Positions 32,859 to 42,168 are shown, counted from the first letter of the stretch. The stretch is DNA of 64,000 bases from Streptomyces sp. R302 (GCF_012927245.1 NZ_JABBGE010000004.1:62001-126000), one strand, 5' to 3'. Made by a program: numbers and translations. Notes: generated by a model from the sequence alone, not told the origin.

Positions 32859-34514
32859 TTAGGCCGTGGAGCCCGGACCCGGCTGCTCCGGCTCCCGCAG
32901 CCGGTGGCGCTGGAGCTTGCCGGTGGCCGTGCGGGGGAGGGCGTCCACGAAGACGACGGCGCGGGGCGACTTGTACGGGGCGAGCCGGGCGCGGACGTAG
33001 GAGCGCAGCGCGGCGGCGGTGGCGGCGTCGCGCGCCACCCCCTCCCGTACCACCGCGTAGGCGACGACGACCTGGCCGCGCAGCGGGTCGGGGCGGCCCA
33101 CGACCGCCGTCTCGACGACATCCGGATGGCCGAGGAGCACCTCCTCCACCTGGGGGCCCGCGATCGTGTACCCGGCCGAGATGATCATGTCGTCGGCACG
33201 CGAGACGTACCGGAAGCGGCCGTCGGGCTCGCGGACGTACCGGTCGCCGGTGACGTTCCAGCCGTCGCGCACGTACTCCGTCTGGCGGGGGTCGGCGAGG
33301 TACCGGCAGCCGACCGGGCCGCGCACGGCGAGCAGCCCCTCGTGCCCGTCGGGGACGGGCCGGCCGTCCGGGCCGAGGACGGCGGCCCGCCAGCCCGGCA
33401 CCGGGCGGCCGGTGGTGCCGGGGCGGCTGTCGGCGTCGTCGGCGGCGAGGACGATGTGCAGCAGCTCGGTGGTGCCGAGGCCGTTGATCAGCCGGATCCC
33501 GGTCCTGGCGTACCAGGAGGTCCAGACGGCGTCGGGCAGGTGCTCGCCGGCCGAGACGCAGCGGCGCAGCGAGGACAGGTCGGCGGCCGAGCCGGTGTCG
33601 AGGAGGCCGAGCATCGCCCGGTAGGCGGTGGGCGCGGTGAAGAGCACCGAGACCCGGTTCCTGCCGATCGCGGCGAGCAGCTGCTGCGGCCCGGCCCGGT
33701 CGAGGAGTACGGCGCTGGCCCCGGCCCGCAGCGGGAAGACGAGCAGCCCGCCGAGGCCGAAGGTGAAGGCGAGCTGCGGCGAGCCGGCGAAGACGTCGTC
33801 CGGGCGGGGCCGCAGGACCCGCGCGGAGAAGGTGTCGGCGGCGGCGAGGACGTCCCGGTGGAAGTGGACGCAGCCCTTGGGGCGGCCGGTGGTGCCGGAG
33901 GTGAAGGCGATCAGGGCCACGTCGTCGGCGGCGGTGTCGGCGGCCGGTGCGGGCCCGGGTGTCCGGCGTCCGGCGCGGGCGCGGAGGTCGTCGGGCCCGT
34001 CGCCGCCGTACGGGACGACCCGCAGGCCCGGGACGCGGGCGGCGAGCAGCTCGTCGAGGGCGCCCGCGTCGCACAGCGCGAGGGAGCAGGCGGCGGTCCC
34101 GGCGGCGAAGGCCAGCTCGGCGGCGCGCTGCTGGGCCGGGACGGTGACGGCGATGCCGCCGGCCTTCACGACGGCGAGCCAGCAGGCGGCGAGCCAGGGG
34201 GTGGTGGGGCCGCGCAGCAGCACCCGGTTGCCGGGCCGCAGCCCCAGCTCGTCGATGAGCACCCGCACGAGCCGGTCGACGCGCTCGCGCAGCTCGCCGT
34301 AGCTCCAGGTTCCGCCCTCCCCGTCGTGGAAGGCGGGTCGCCCGGCGCCGAACCGCTCCACGGTCCGGTCGAGGAGTTCGGCGGCGCAGTTGAGCCGTTC
34401 GGGGTAGTCGAGCCCGGGCAGCTCGAAGAGCAGCCGCGGCCACTGGGCGGCGGGCGGCAGCCGGTCGCGGGCGAAGCCGTCGACGTGCCCGGAGGGCGTC
34501 AGCTCCACGGCCAC
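32859..34514 (-). CDS. AMP-dependent aryl/acyl-CoA ligase (aminobenzoate-CoA ligase-like)
   Basis: A 551-residue ANL-superfamily ligase. It has the phosphate-binding loop FTSGTTGRPKGCVHFHRDV near residue 205, LINGLGTTELLH near 338 (A5-type), VTGDRYVREPDGRFRYVSRADD near 419 (A7/A8 hinge), and catalytic Lys motif RTATGKLQRHRL near 535. Length and the N-terminal LNCAAELLDRTVERFGAGRPAF are typical of benzoate/2-aminobenzoate-CoA ligases. Co-transcription with a PaaX regulator supports an aromatic acid substrate. No ring-cleavage or ring-epoxidase genes are adjacent, so the downstream pathway is elsewhere. Confidence 0.85.
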   Translation of the reverse strand: MAVELTPSGHVDGFARDRLPPAAQWPRLLFELPGLDYPERLNCAAELLDRTVERFGAGRPAFHDGEGGTWSYGELRERVDRLVRVLIDELGLRPGNRVLLRGPTTPWLAACWLAVVKAGGIAVTVPAQQRAAELAFAAGTAACSLALCDAGALDELLAARVPGLRVVPYGGDGPDDLRARAGRRTPGPAPAADTAADDVALIAFTSGTTGRPKGCVHFHRDVLAAADTFSARVLRPRPDDVFAGSPQLAFTFGLGGLLVFPLRAGASAVLLDRAGPQQLLAAIGRNRVSVLFTAPTAYRAMLGLLDTGSAADLSSLRRCVSAGEHLPDAVWTSWYARTGIRLINGLGTTELLHIVLAADDADSRPGTTGRPVPGWRAAVLGPDGRPVPDGHEGLLAVRGPVGCRYLADPRQTEYVRDGWNVTGDRYVREPDGRFRYVSRADDMIISAGYTIAGPQVEEVLLGHPDVVETAVVGRPDPLRGQVVVAYAVVREGVARDAATAAALRSYVRARLAPYKSPRAVVFVDALPRTATGKLQRHRLREPEQPGPGSTA

Positions 34515-34798
34515 GCCCCCGCGCGGCGACGTATCGTGGTGATGACGGCGGTCACCGCCCCGCGACAGTGCCGGCGACAGCGGCGGGGGTGGTGGCCGGG
34601 ACGGCCGGAGGCGTCGGAGTAGGCCCGCATGTCCGCATTTTCACCCGATCCCGCGCGCCTCGCGCCACCGGCCCGAACTGCGCCGAATCCACCGGTGCTT
34701 GATCGACTGGTCGGGTCAGGGGGGTGGGCTTAGGGTCGAAAGGTGGACCGACCGGCCCACGGCTCCTGCGGTGAGGGCGCGACGCGCCATGAACGACA

Positions 34799-36352
34799 AT
34801 GAGTAGCACACCGAAGCCGACGACACCGGCGGTGGACCCCACCCCCACCAGCCCGGGCGACGGCAAGGGCATCGCCCTGTTCGTCATCGCCTCCTGCCAG
34901 CTGATGGTCGTTCTCGACATCACGATCGTCAACATCGCGCTTCCGCACATCCAGAGCGATCTCGGCTTCTCGACCACCACCCTGTCGTGGGTGGTCAACG
35001 CCTACACGCTGACCTTCGGCGGCCTGCTGCTGCTCGGCGGCCGGGCCGGCGACATCCTCGGCAGGCGCCGCGTCTTCATCTTCGGCGTGCTGCTCTTCGG
35101 ATTCGCCTCCCTGCTCGGCGGGTTCGCGCAGGAGGGCTGGCAACTCCTCGCGGCCCGCGCCCTCCAGGGAGTCGGCGGCGCGATCGCCTCACCGACCGCG
35201 CTCTCCCTCATCACCACCACCTTCGAGGAAGGCCCCGAACGGAACAGGGCCTTCGGGGTGTTCGCGGGCGTGTCGGCGGCCGGCGGAGCGATCGGCCTGC
35301 TGGCGGGCGGTGTGCTCGTCGAATGGCTCGACTGGCGCTGGATCTTCTTCGTCAACGTACCGATCGCCCTGATGATCGCCTTCCTGACCCCGCGGCACGT
35401 CCGGGAGTCCGAACGCCGTCCCGGCCACTTCGACCTCGCGGGCGCGCTGACGTCGACGCTCGGCATGGTGGCGCTGGTGTACGGCTTCATCCGCGCGGCG
35501 CAGCAGGGCTGGAGCGATCCCTGGACGATCGCCTCGTTCTGCGCCGCCGTCGTGCTGCTCGCCGTGTTCGTCCTGGTGGAGCGCCGGAGCCGGCAGCCGA
35601 TCACCCCGCTGCACATGTTCCGCGACCGCAACCGCGCGGGCACGTACGGCATGATGCTCTGTCTGGCGGCGGCCATCTTCGGGATGTTCTTCTTCCTGAC
35701 GCTCTTCGTGCAGCGGGTCCTCGACTTCAGCCCGCTGGAGGCGGGCCTCGCCTTCCTGCCGGTCAGCGCCGTGATCGCGGTGATCGCCGGCATCACCGCG
35801 AAGCTCCTCCCGAAATACGGCCCGAAGCCCTTCATGGTCCTCGGCGCCCTCTGCCTCGCGGTGGGCCTCTCCTGGCTGACCCTGACGGACGTCCACTCCA
35901 CCTACGCGGGCTCGATCCTCGGACCGATGCTCGTCTTCAGCGCCGGCATGGGCTTCATGTTCGTCTCGCTGACCCTGATGGCCCTCTCCAACGTCAAGCC
36001 CGCCGAGTCCGGCGCCGCCTCCGGCCTCCTCAACGCCACCCAGCAGGTGGGCGGTTCCCTCGGCCTCTCCATCCTGGTCACCGTCTTCGGCACCGCCAGC
36101 CGCAACGAGGCCGACACACAGGTCCCCGCGTTCCTGGCCCAGGCCGGCCCCCTGGAGAAGGCCCGCTTCGCCGAGACCGGCGAGCTCCCGCCCCCCTGGG
36201 CGGACCAGGTCCTCACCTCCGGCGTGGCCGCCGGCTTCATCGTGGCCGCCGCCTTCGCCGTGGTCGCCTTGCTCATCGCCCTCTTCGTCATCCAGGTCCG
36301 CCCCTCCGACATAGAACGCCTCAAGGGCGGCGGGATGATGCCGGGCGGATGA
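34799..36352 (+). CDS. MFS drug-efflux transporter, DHA2 (14-TM) family
   Basis: 517 residues with about 14 hydrophobic segments. The first is FVIASCQLMVVLDITIVNIALP, with the family LD(I/V)TIVNxALP motif. It is followed by motif A GGRAGDILGRRRVF near residue 80 and the conserved ALQGVGGAIASPTALSLI. These proton-driven pumps export drugs. It lies directly upstream of the lanthipeptide locus in the same direction, but a hairpin separates it from lanA1. It may belong to the locus or only be a neighbour. The start ATG 34799 lacks a strong ribosome-binding site. Confidence 0.92.
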   Translation: MSSTPKPTTPAVDPTPTSPGDGKGIALFVIASCQLMVVLDITIVNIALPHIQSDLGFSTTTLSWVVNAYTLTFGGLLLLGGRAGDILGRRRVFIFGVLLFGFASLLGGFAQEGWQLLAARALQGVGGAIASPTALSLITTTFEEGPERNRAFGVFAGVSAAGGAIGLLAGGVLVEWLDWRWIFFVNVPIALMIAFLTPRHVRESERRPGHFDLAGALTSTLGMVALVYGFIRAAQQGWSDPWTIASFCAAVVLLAVFVLVERRSRQPITPLHMFRDRNRAGTYGMMLCLAAAIFGMFFFLTLFVQRVLDFSPLEAGLAFLPVSAVIAVIAGITAKLLPKYGPKPFMVLGALCLAVGLSWLTLTDVHSTYAGSILGPMLVFSAGMGFMFVSLTLMALSNVKPAESGAASGLLNATQQVGGSLGLSILVTVFGTASRNEADTQVPAFLAQAGPLEKARFAETGELPPPWADQVLTSGVAAGFIVAAAFAVVALLIALFVIQVRPSDIERLKGGGMMPGG

Positions 36353-36384
36353 ATTCTCTTCCCGGGGTGTCGTGCGTGGAAATT

Positions 36385-36406
36385 GGCCGACCGCATTCGG
36401 TCGGCC
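36385..36406 (+). terminator. Hairpin after the MFS gene
   Basis: GGCCGACCG, CATT, CGGTCGGCC: perfect 9-bp arms, starting 33 bp after the MFS stop codon. Confidence 0.6.
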
Positions 36407-36590
36407 GATCGCCGCGCATGTCCCGCGCATACGCGCGCGCATGAATTCCGTGCAATTCGGCCTGCATCAAGCTGCCACCGTCGTGGCAGCATTCGGCCAC
36501 ACGTCGCCGAAGCCGCAGATCAGGGCTTTCACCCGCGCCGACCACGGCCCTGCCCGAACGATTTTCGGAGCACCGCCTTCAACCGACGGG

Positions 36591-36620
36591 TTGTGGACCG
36601 GCTCTCGGCCCGCATAGCTT
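36591..36620 (+). promoter_or_regulatory. Possible lanA1 promoter
   Basis: TTGTGG and TAGCTT are separated by 18 bp, a reasonable match to the Streptomyces housekeeping pattern (TTGACn / TAGpuT). Predicted transcription would begin around 36627, inside the adjoining palindrome. Assigned by eye only. Confidence 0.3.
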
Positions 36621-36651
36621 TTGCCCGTCGCTCGGCCGAGCGACAGGCAAA
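36620..36651. promoter_or_regulatory. 32-bp palindrome at the lanA1 promoter
   Basis: The central 18 bp (36627-36644) are a perfect palindrome, GTCGCTCGG/CCGAGCGAC. After one mismatched pair the symmetry continues with TTTGCC/GGCAAA. Location at the predicted start site favours a repressor operator; it could also fold as a leader hairpin. Confidence 0.5.
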
Positions 36652-36714
36652 GGGTCGCGGATTCCCGCAGAACAGCCCCTTGAACACATGTGGCCGGATT
36701 GGATGTGAATTCCC

Positions 36715-36885
36715 ATGACGAACTACGACGGTGACATCTCGCTCATCGAGGAGATCGCCGAGCAGGACTTCGACGGCGTCGCCTACGGCGCGTGCTCGAC
36801 CAACACGTTCTCGCTCTCCGACTTCCTCGGAAACCAGGGCGGTTGGTGCACGCTCACCAAGGAGTGCCAGCCCAACTGCAACTGA
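36715..36885 (+). CDS. lanA1: Class II lanthipeptide precursor, alpha type
   Basis: A 56-residue peptide. The leader is short and acidic (LIEEIAEQDFDGVAYGA), ending in a Gly-Ala site of the double-glycine type cut by C39 peptidases. Cleavage after residue 26 leaves a 30-residue core that begins CSTNTFSLSD, continues LGNQGGW, and has CTLTKEC then QPNCN. The core has four Cys plus five Ser/Thr before the middle and Thr20/Thr22 in the conserved CTLTxEC ring, which in mersacidin-type and two-peptide alpha lantibiotics binds lipid II. From memory of lacticin 3147 LtnA1, about 21 of 30 core positions are identical, and haloduracin alpha shares the LGN.G..CTLT.EC..(S/N)CN pattern. It is followed by a hairpin and lanM1. 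ATG 36715 is the only sensible start. Confidence 0.95.
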   Translation: MTNYDGDISLIEEIAEQDFDGVAYGACSTNTFSLSDFLGNQGGWCTLTKECQPNCN

Positions 36886-36909
36886 GCCCGAAGGGCCGGG
36901 CACGGACCA

Positions 36910-36940
36910 GGGGCGGGGAGCGGCTCATGCTCCCCGCCCC
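36910..36940 (+). terminator. Hairpin between lanA1 and lanM1 (likely attenuator)
   Basis: GGGGCGGGGAGC (36910-36921) pairs with GCTCCCCGCCCC (36929-36940) around a 7-nt loop, 24 bp after lanA1. In lantibiotic operons such partial terminators or processing hairpins keep precursor mRNA well above synthetase mRNA (known pattern; role here inferred). Confidence 0.65.
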
Positions 36941-36987
36941 CGGCGCAACGTGGAAATCTATCACCGTCCGCGCAGGGAGCCGGAGCA

Positions 36988-39957
36988 TTGATCTCGCCCG
37001 CGAAGCTTTACCCAGAACTCGACAGCGTCGAGATCCGCGAAACCATCGAGCCCCTCGGCGTCTTCGCGTCCGCCGTCCACGACACGCTCGCGGCCCCGTC
37101 CGACGCCGCTCCGGAGGCCCCCTCGGCCGCCGCACTCGCCTGGACGCTGGAGCCGGAGACGTACCCCTTCCAGCGCGTGATCCGGCGACTGGCCCTCCCG
37201 GCGGCCGACCGGCTCCTCCCCGAGGACCTCACCGGCACCGTGGCCGACCCGGACGCCTTCGCGCTCCAGGTACTCGCCAGGTCCGAGGCCCGGCTCCGCG
37301 ACGCGGCCACCCGCACCCTGGTCGCCGCCGTCAACAAGGCCTCCGGCGAAGGGGCGTTGCGCGGGGACACCCCGGAGGAGCGCTACCAGGACTTCGTCAC
37401 CCGCGCGTGGAACGACGCCGTGGAGCCGTTCCCGGTGCTCCGCTCCGCCGCCGGACACATCGTGCGCAACGCCCGCGACGCCGCGCGGGAACTCGTCCGC
37501 CGGCTCCACGCCGACCGCGAGGCCGTCTCCCGCTTCGCCGGCATCGCCCCCGGCGACCCGCTGCTCTCCCTCGGCGGCGCCGACGGCGACTCCCACGCCC
37601 ACGGCAGGGCCGTGAGCATCCTGACCTTCGCCTCCGGCGCCCGCCTCGTCCACAAGCCCCGGGACGTCTCCTGCGAGGCGGCCTTCGAGACCGTCGTCGA
37701 GCGCGTCAACGCGGAGGCCGGCTGCGCCCTGCCCGCCGCCCGCACCCTGGTCCGCGACGGCTACGGCTACGTCGAGTACGTCGAGCGGCAGGACGTCGGC
37801 GCGGACAGCGTGCCCTTCATGCGGGCCTGCGGCCAACTGGCCGCCGTGTTCTACCTGCTGGACGCCCGCGACATGCACTTCGAGAACATCCTGCCCACCC
37901 GCCGCGGCCCCGTCGCCATCGACCTGGAGACGCTGCTGCACCCCGCCCGCGTGCACACCGGCCCCACCCGCGAGGCCGAGGGGAACGCGTACGACGAGAT
38001 CGGCCGCAGCGTCTACGGCATCGGGATCCTCCCCCTGGTCCTGGCCGGCAAGGACGAGGACTCCGGCCACGTCGACCTCGGCTTCCTCGGCGGCGACAAC
38101 CAGGGCGTCTCCCCCTTCAAGACGATGGTCTTCGAGCACCCCTTCACCGACCGGATCAGGGTCCACCTCCAGGCCCGCCCGGCCGAACAGCGATCCACCG
38201 TGGTCAGGGAGACCACGGAGCGGGAGATCCACGGCCTCGCCGGGCAGATGGCCGACGGCTTCCGGCAGGTCTGCGAGGCGGTGACGGCCCGCCCCGCCTG
38301 GTGGACCGACCTCCTCCGGCGGATCGCGCCGTCCCTGCGCCTCCGCTACATCCACAACCCCACGTCGCAGTACGCGCAGATCCTGCGGATGACGGCCTCC
38401 GCCGCCGCGATGGCCGACCCGGAGCTCGCCCAGGCCCTGCTCCACCGGATCGCCATCCCCTCCCGGTTCTCCGACCGCCGGCTGATCGGCTCGGAACTGC
38501 GGCAGATGGCCGAACGCGACGTCCCCTACTTCACGGTCCCCGCGACCGGCACCACCGTCCACGACTGCGACGGCCGGGACACCGGCGTCCGCGTCGACCG
38601 CACCCCGCTCTCCCGGGCCCTCGCCAAGGCCGCGGCGCTCGACGAGCACGTGGTGCGGCGGCAACTCCGGCTGCTCCACTCGGCCTTCTGCTCCCGCTTC
38701 CCCGACAACCACCTCTCCGGCGGAACCCCCTGGAACGGCCGGGCCGCCGCCGGCGAGCGCACCGGCCTGGAGCGGCTCGCCCGGACCGTCGCCGACGCCC
38801 TCACCGCCGGCAGCCTCCCCGACCAGTACGGCCACCTGCCGACCACCTGGATCGGCCCGCTGGCCTCCGCGCAGGCCGCCCGGCCCTGGCCCTCCGGCGT
38901 CCTCGGGTACGACCTGTACACCGGACGCACCGGCCCCGCCCTCGCCCTGGCCGCGGCCGCCGCCCACTTCGGCGACGAACGCTACGCACAGGTGGCCCAC
39001 GAGGTCTTCGCGCGCAGCGCCGGGATCCTCACCGACGGCGTCTACGAGCTCCGCAGCATCCGGCAGAGCGGCGCCGGCGCCTACACCGGGACCACCGGCC
39101 TGCTGTACGCCCTCGCCGAGGCCGGACGGATCCTGCGGGAGCCCGGCTGGGTGAAGGCCGCACAGGACGCCGTACCGCTGGTCGTCGAGCAGGTCGGCCC
39201 CGGGGACACCCCGGAGGTGATCTCCGGGATCTCCGGCATCGCCACGATGGTCGCCTCGATCGGCGGCGACCACGCCGCCGCCACCCTGGACACGCTCGCC
39301 GGAAGGCTGCTGCGCCACGTGGCCGAGCCGACGGGCTCCTGGTGGGAGCAGTCGGGCTTCGCGCACGGCGTCTCCGGGGTCCTGTACGCCCTCGCCGCCC
39401 TGCGCGACCACGTCGGGGACCGGGTCGACGGCGCGATCGGCGCCCTGACGGACCGTCTGGAGGCCTTCTACGTCCCCGGGGAGCGGAACTGGTCCACCAA
39501 CTCCGCCTTCCCCGACCGGTTCTCGACCGGCTGGTGCCACGGCGCCGCCGGCATCGCCATGGCGCTCTCCGCGGCGACCGCCCGCACGGCGGACGAACGG
39601 GCCGCCGAACGCCTGGAGACGGCCCTCGACCAGACCTTCCGGCTGGGCTTCGGACGCAACCTCACCTGGTGCCACGGCGACCTCGGCAACATCGACATCG
39701 TCCGGCGGATCGCCGGCGCCGGCCGGGAACTCCCCGACCCGGACCGCCTCGACCAGGACCTCCTCGACCGGGCCGACGCCGTCGAGGCGAGCCGCCTCGG
39801 CCCGGACGTGATCGCGGAGAAACTCGCCGACACCGGGTCCCGCTACGCCCACACCGACAGCGCCATGGTCGGCTCCGCCGGTGTGCTGCTGCACCTCCTC
39901 GGCCGCCTCGACGGCGCCCGGCCCCGGGTGTCGCCGATCTGGCACGGATCCCTCTGA
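36988..39957 (+). CDS. lanM1: LanM-type lanthionine synthetase for the alpha peptide
   Basis: 989 residues, bifunctional. The N-terminal ~650 residues are the kinase-like dehydratase that phosphorylates and eliminates Ser/Thr: HGRAVSILTFASGARLVHKPRD with the conserved Lys, and DARDMHFENILPTRRGPVAIDLETLL with the catalytic/metal residues. The C-terminal ~330 residues are the LanC-like cyclase with zinc ligands Cys850 (STGWCHGAAGIA) and Cys895-His896 (LTWCHGDLGN). The best start is TTG 36988, with AGGGAG 10 bp before it; no ATG lies near. It overlaps the exporter gene by one base. Pairing with the adjacent lanA1 is inferred from order; lanM2 could also act on it. Confidence 0.95.
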   Translation: MISPAKLYPELDSVEIRETIEPLGVFASAVHDTLAAPSDAAPEAPSAAALAWTLEPETYPFQRVIRRLALPAADRLLPEDLTGTVADPDAFALQVLARSEARLRDAATRTLVAAVNKASGEGALRGDTPEERYQDFVTRAWNDAVEPFPVLRSAAGHIVRNARDAARELVRRLHADREAVSRFAGIAPGDPLLSLGGADGDSHAHGRAVSILTFASGARLVHKPRDVSCEAAFETVVERVNAEAGCALPAARTLVRDGYGYVEYVERQDVGADSVPFMRACGQLAAVFYLLDARDMHFENILPTRRGPVAIDLETLLHPARVHTGPTREAEGNAYDEIGRSVYGIGILPLVLAGKDEDSGHVDLGFLGGDNQGVSPFKTMVFEHPFTDRIRVHLQARPAEQRSTVVRETTEREIHGLAGQMADGFRQVCEAVTARPAWWTDLLRRIAPSLRLRYIHNPTSQYAQILRMTASAAAMADPELAQALLHRIAIPSRFSDRRLIGSELRQMAERDVPYFTVPATGTTVHDCDGRDTGVRVDRTPLSRALAKAAALDEHVVRRQLRLLHSAFCSRFPDNHLSGGTPWNGRAAAGERTGLERLARTVADALTAGSLPDQYGHLPTTWIGPLASAQAARPWPSGVLGYDLYTGRTGPALALAAAAAHFGDERYAQVAHEVFARSAGILTDGVYELRSIRQSGAGAYTGTTGLLYALAEAGRILREPGWVKAAQDAVPLVVEQVGPGDTPEVISGISGIATMVASIGGDHAAATLDTLAGRLLRHVAEPTGSWWEQSGFAHGVSGVLYALAALRDHVGDRVDGAIGALTDRLEAFYVPGERNWSTNSAFPDRFSTGWCHGAAGIAMALSAATARTADERAAERLETALDQTFRLGFGRNLTWCHGDLGNIDIVRRIAGAGRELPDPDRLDQDLLDRADAVEASRLGPDVIAEKLADTGSRYAHTDSAMVGSAGVLLHLLGRLDGARPRVSPIWHGSL

Positions 39958-42101
39958 TGGGACGCCGGGTCCCGTCCGTCACCCAGGTCACCCAGACCGA
40001 GTGCGGACTGTGCTGCTGCGTCGCGGTGCTCGGGTACCACGGCCGCACCGAGGACTTCGCGACCGTGCGCGAGGACCTGGAGGCCGGCCGGGACGGCCTC
40101 GGCGCCAAGCAGCTCGCGGACTTCCTGCGCTCGCGGGGCATGGACGTCAAGGCGTTCCGGGCCCGGAGCGTGGAGGCCCTGCGCGGCTTCACCGAACCGG
40201 TGATCCTCTTCTGGGAGGACTACCACTTCCTCGTCCTGGAGCGCTTCGACGGCACGACGGCCTGGGTGATGGACCCGGCCGTCGGCCGCAGGCGCCTCAC
40301 CCGCGAGGCGCTGGAGGCCGGCTTCTCCCAGGTGGTGATCGCCGCCACCCCGGGCCCGGCCTTCGTCCGGCAGTCTCTCCCCGCCGCCCGGCACTGGCGG
40401 TCGCTGCCGCTGGTCCCGGCCGACGCCGGCCGCCGCATCGCCCTCGTCGCCCTGCTGTCCCTCGGCTCGTACGCGGCGGTCCTCGGCATCCCGGCCCTGA
40501 CCAAATGGGCCGTCGACCGCGACGACGGCTGGAGCGACCTGTCCCATACGGGCCTGGTCGCGGCGGCGGTCGCCGCCGCCGCGACCGGCTACCTGCTGCT
40601 GTGGATGCTGCGCACCGCCGCGCTCGCGGGACTGATCGCCGTGATGGGCCGTCACCTGATGAGCCACGTCTTCAGGAGACTCCTCTCCCTGCCCTTCAAG
40701 TTCTTCGCCACCCGGCAGCCCGGCGAGCTGCTGTTCCGCCTGAACACCGTCAACAGCGTCCGGGACCTGCTCTCCTCGCGGATCGCCCAGGGCGTCCTCG
40801 ACGTCGGCACCCTCGCCTGCATCGGCGTCTACCTGTTCGTCACCGAGTGGCGCATCGGACTCCTGGCGCTCGGGCTGCTCCTGCTGAACGGCGGCGTCCT
40901 CTGGCTGAGCCGGCACCGGGTGAAGGAGGTGACGGACACCGAGCTCGCGCTGCTCTCCCGCTCCCAGTCCACCCAGCTCGACGCCGTCGTCTCCGTGCCC
41001 ACCATCAAGATGGGCGGCTACGCCGGCCGGTTCGCCGACGAGTGGGAGGCGACCTACCGGGCCTCGCTGGACGCCATGCGCGTCCGCATGCGGATCCAGC
41101 AGGGCTGGATCTCCGGAATCGCGGCCACCACCCAGATGTTCGGCCCGCTGGCCCTGCTCCTCGCCGGCCTGCACTTCGTGTCGCGGGGGACGGTGACCGT
41201 CGGCTCCGCCATCGCCGTACAGGCCGTGGCGGGCACCTTCTTCGCCCTGAGCAGCTCCGTCTTCCAGATGCTGACGGAGATCACCGAGACCTCCCGCTAC
41301 GTGAGCCGGCTCAGCGACATCACGGCCCACGAGAGCGAACCGGAGGGCGGACCCCTCACCGAACTCCCCGACACCTCGGTACGGCTCCGGGAGGTGTCGT
41401 TCCGCTACACCCGGCACAGCAGGCCGGTGCTCGACGACGTGTCCCTGGAGATCCCCGCCGGCGCGAAGGTCGCGTTCGTCGGCGCGTCCGGCTCGGGCAA
41501 GTCCACCATCGGACGCATCGTCTGCGGCCTCCACCAGCCGACCGGCGGCACCGTCGAGTTCTGCGGCCGCCCCATGAGCGCCTACCGGACCGACTTCCTG
41601 CGCGGCCAGATCGGTTACGTCCCCCAGGAGGTGCACCTGCACAACCGCACCGTCCTGGAGAACCTGACCCTGGGCCAGGACATCGACGAGGCCACGGTCC
41701 GGGAGTACTGCGCGGCCGTGGGCATCCTCGACTTCGTCGACGAACTGCCCATGGGGCTGCGGACCCTGGTGTCCGAGCTGGGCGCGAACTTCTCCGGCGG
41801 GCAGCGGCAACGCCTCGCCATCGTACGGACCCTGCTGCAGCGCCCGCGGATCATCGTCATGGACGAGGCGACCGCCTCGCTGGACACGGCCAACGAGCGC
41901 CGGGTCTCCCGGATCATCGCGGAGACCGGCGCCACCCAGATCGTCATCGCGCACCGGCTGGCGACGATCCAGGACGCCGACCTCATCCACGTCCTCGACC
42001 GCGGCCGGATCGTGGAGCGGGGCACGCACGAGGAACTGCTGGCCCTGGACGGGGTGTACGCGGGGCTGTACGCGGAGCCGGTGGCGACGGGGGCCGGGTG
42101 A
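39957..42101 (+). CDS. lanT1: LanT-type peptidase-containing ABC exporter 1
   Basis: 714 residues. The N-terminal C39 peptidase domain has the catalytic Cys16 in QTECGLCCC, His in EDYHFLVLE near 89, and Asp in VMDPAVGRRRL near 103. It removes leaders at GG/GA sites. A six-helix transmembrane domain follows (about residues 155-440). The nucleotide-binding domain has Walker A GASGSGKSTIGR near 508, signature FSGGQRQRLAIVRTLL, and Walker B IIVMDEATASLD. The TGATG overlap with lanM1 indicates coupling. It is a close paralogue of lanT2, sharing the QTECGLCCC start and most of the transporter core. Confidence 0.95.
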   Translation: MGRRVPSVTQVTQTECGLCCCVAVLGYHGRTEDFATVREDLEAGRDGLGAKQLADFLRSRGMDVKAFRARSVEALRGFTEPVILFWEDYHFLVLERFDGTTAWVMDPAVGRRRLTREALEAGFSQVVIAATPGPAFVRQSLPAARHWRSLPLVPADAGRRIALVALLSLGSYAAVLGIPALTKWAVDRDDGWSDLSHTGLVAAAVAAAATGYLLLWMLRTAALAGLIAVMGRHLMSHVFRRLLSLPFKFFATRQPGELLFRLNTVNSVRDLLSSRIAQGVLDVGTLACIGVYLFVTEWRIGLLALGLLLLNGGVLWLSRHRVKEVTDTELALLSRSQSTQLDAVVSVPTIKMGGYAGRFADEWEATYRASLDAMRVRMRIQQGWISGIAATTQMFGPLALLLAGLHFVSRGTVTVGSAIAVQAVAGTFFALSSSVFQMLTEITETSRYVSRLSDITAHESEPEGGPLTELPDTSVRLREVSFRYTRHSRPVLDDVSLEIPAGAKVAFVGASGSGKSTIGRIVCGLHQPTGGTVEFCGRPMSAYRTDFLRGQIGYVPQEVHLHNRTVLENLTLGQDIDEATVREYCAAVGILDFVDELPMGLRTLVSELGANFSGGQRQRLAIVRTLLQRPRIIVMDEATASLDTANERRVSRIIAETGATQIVIAHRLATIQDADLIHVLDRGRIVERGTHEELLALDGVYAGLYAEPVATGAG

Positions 42102-42168
42102 CACCGGCGGGGCGGGCCCGTCCCGGCCGGGCCCGTCCTCGGAACGGAAGGCAACGAAAGGTGCTGTG

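Larger units (their letters stand above)
36353..36714. other. Regulatory region upstream of lanA1
   Basis: 362 bp without a gene. It contains, in order: a terminator-like hairpin (36385-36406), a perfect 8-bp-arm dyad GCTGCCAC/GTGGCAGC (36471-36490), a promoter-like pair (TTGTGG 36591-36596, 18-bp gap, TAGCTT 36615-36620), and a 32-bp imperfect palindrome (36620-36651) at the predicted transcription start. The final 60 bp before the ATG form an untranslated leader with only a weak GGA ribosome-binding site. Confidence 0.5.

Noticed and set aside
36961..39945. 994-codon antisense frame across lanM1
   Set aside because: Mirror of lanM1, no recognisable domain and no ribosome-binding site; a shadow frame.
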